Source of the DNA: Clostridiales bacterium
GTDB lineage: Bacteria > Bacillota > Clostridia > Saccharofermentanales > UBA5734
Length of the DNA stretch: 5,875 bases
Reading direction: 5' to 3'
Assembly (NCBI GenBank): GCA_007135995.1
Contig: SLHU01000175.1
Location: 1-5,875 of the forward strand
The notes beneath the pieces were generated by a model. That model was not told where the DNA came from, made no database searches, and worked only from the letters and a program-made list of their open reading frames with translations. The position numbers were made by a program, and so were the translations under genes. Positions 5,546-5,875 of the stretch are shown here, piece by piece. The number at the start of each line of letters is the position of its first letter. Position 1 is the first letter of the stretch.

Positions 5546-5559
5546 GAAAGATGGGGTAG

Positions 5560-5875
5560 ATGGCGATGAAGGAAAAAATTGGATTAATTGGCCTGGGCAA
5601 CATTGGCTCGTTTTATGCAGAACAGCTGACAAAGGCTCAGTATCCGCTGTTTGTTATGGATATTGATCAGGACCGTGTCAGGAAAGCTGAAGCTTTCGGC
5701 GCTGTTTCAGAAAAATCACCAGCTGGAATTGCTGAAAAGGCACAGATCATCATACTGGCCTTGCCAGGCAGCAAAGCAGTGGAGCAGGTCATGGATGGCG
5801 AGGAAGGCCTTTTGGTTAACAGCCGAAAAGGTCAGCTGATCATTGATACCGGAACAAGCCGCCCTGAAACTGATA
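5560..5875 (+). CDS. 3-hydroxyisobutyrate dehydrogenase / tartronate semialdehyde reductase family protein (partial)
   Basis: The first 105 residues of a beta-hydroxyacid dehydrogenase are present, and the window end cuts the gene; the family is usually near 290-300 residues. The protein would interconvert a beta-hydroxy acid and its semialdehyde with NAD(P). The Rossmann motif GLGNIG lies at 11-16. D34 at the end of the second strand points to NAD. ALPGSKAVEQV (67-77) is the conserved 'LP' region. DTGTSRPE (96-103) stands where the family has the substrate-binding D-x-S-T-x-x-P motif, here with Gly in place of Ser, as in some members. The start could be ATG 5560, with AGAAAG upstream (5545-5550), or ATG 5566, with GGGG nine bases upstream; the difference is two residues. 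It is transcribed away from the glycyl radical enzyme gene and preceded directly by the 25-bp repeats. A role in reducing a semialdehyde from the same pathway is inferred. Confidence 0.9.
   Translation, partial: MAMKEKIGLIGLGNIGSFYAEQLTKAQYPLFVMDIDQDRVRKAEAFGAVSEKSPAGIAEKAQIIILALPGSKAVEQVMDGEEGLLVNSRKGQLIIDTGTSRPETD

Larger units (their letters stand above)
5213..5559. other. Divergent control region between the glycyl radical enzyme and reductase genes
   Basis: This 347-bp AT-rich stretch separates two divergent genes and contains no convincing open reading frame. It holds, from left to right, the ribosome binding site and TATAAT box of the glycyl radical enzyme gene, an inverted repeat around that box, and a GCGGCCGC palindrome (5354-5361). 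These are followed by a possible -10 element TATGAT (5382-5387) on the plus strand without a good -35, and by the 25-bp tandem repeats up to the reductase start. Both genes may be controlled from here by one regulator, whose gene is not in the window. Confidence 0.6.

Overview
The window reads as part of a catabolic gene cluster from a bacterium, most likely a facultatively or strictly anaerobic member of the Bacillota. The grounds are purine-rich Shine-Dalgarno sites (AAGGAG, GGGAGGA, GAGAGG), moderate GC content by eye, and an oxygen-sensitive glycyl radical enzyme. The taxonomic call is inference, because no rRNA or other phylogenetic marker is present.

Left part (1-2916, + strand): three genes run in the same direction with gaps of about 90-100 bp and look like one operon, possibly continuing from a gene whose last codons are at 2-55. 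They encode a TIM-barrel sugar phosphate isomerase/epimerase-like protein (130-894), a calcineurin-like metallophosphoesterase (984-1805) and a zinc-dependent medium-chain alcohol dehydrogenase of the YjjN/RspB type (1903-2916). The gap at 895-983 holds a perfect 9-bp inverted repeat with a 3-nt centre. The gap at 1806-1902 holds a weaker possible hairpin. At the stop codon of the dehydrogenase lies an exact 20-bp copy of the first bases of the metallophosphoesterase gene, placed so that its ATG overlaps the stop (ATGA). It looks like the remnant of a lost or moved phosphoesterase gene.

Right part (2917-5875): a glycyl radical enzyme (3008-5212, - strand) converges on the dehydrogenase and diverges from a gene for a 3-hydroxyisobutyrate-dehydrogenase-type reductase that the window end cuts off (5560-5875, + strand). 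The enzyme carries the catalytic C-x-E motif (GCMEIG) and the C-terminal RVGGYS radical motif, but neighbouring segments differ from the lyases and dehydratases I know. No radical SAM activase is in the window, and the enzyme stands alone in its transcription unit. The 347-bp divergent control region (5213-5559) holds a TATAAT box for the glycyl radical enzyme gene, flanked by a 6-bp inverted repeat, and four head-to-tail degenerate 25-bp repeats just upstream of the reductase gene.

Working together (inference): the set fits anaerobic breakdown of a sugar, polyol, sugar acid or related compound. The isomerase/epimerase and the two NAD(P)-dependent oxidoreductases would handle ketose, aldehyde or semialdehyde intermediates. 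The glycyl radical enzyme would catalyse a dehydration, C-C or C-X cleavage, and the phosphoesterase would remove a phosphate. The substrate cannot be read from the sequence.
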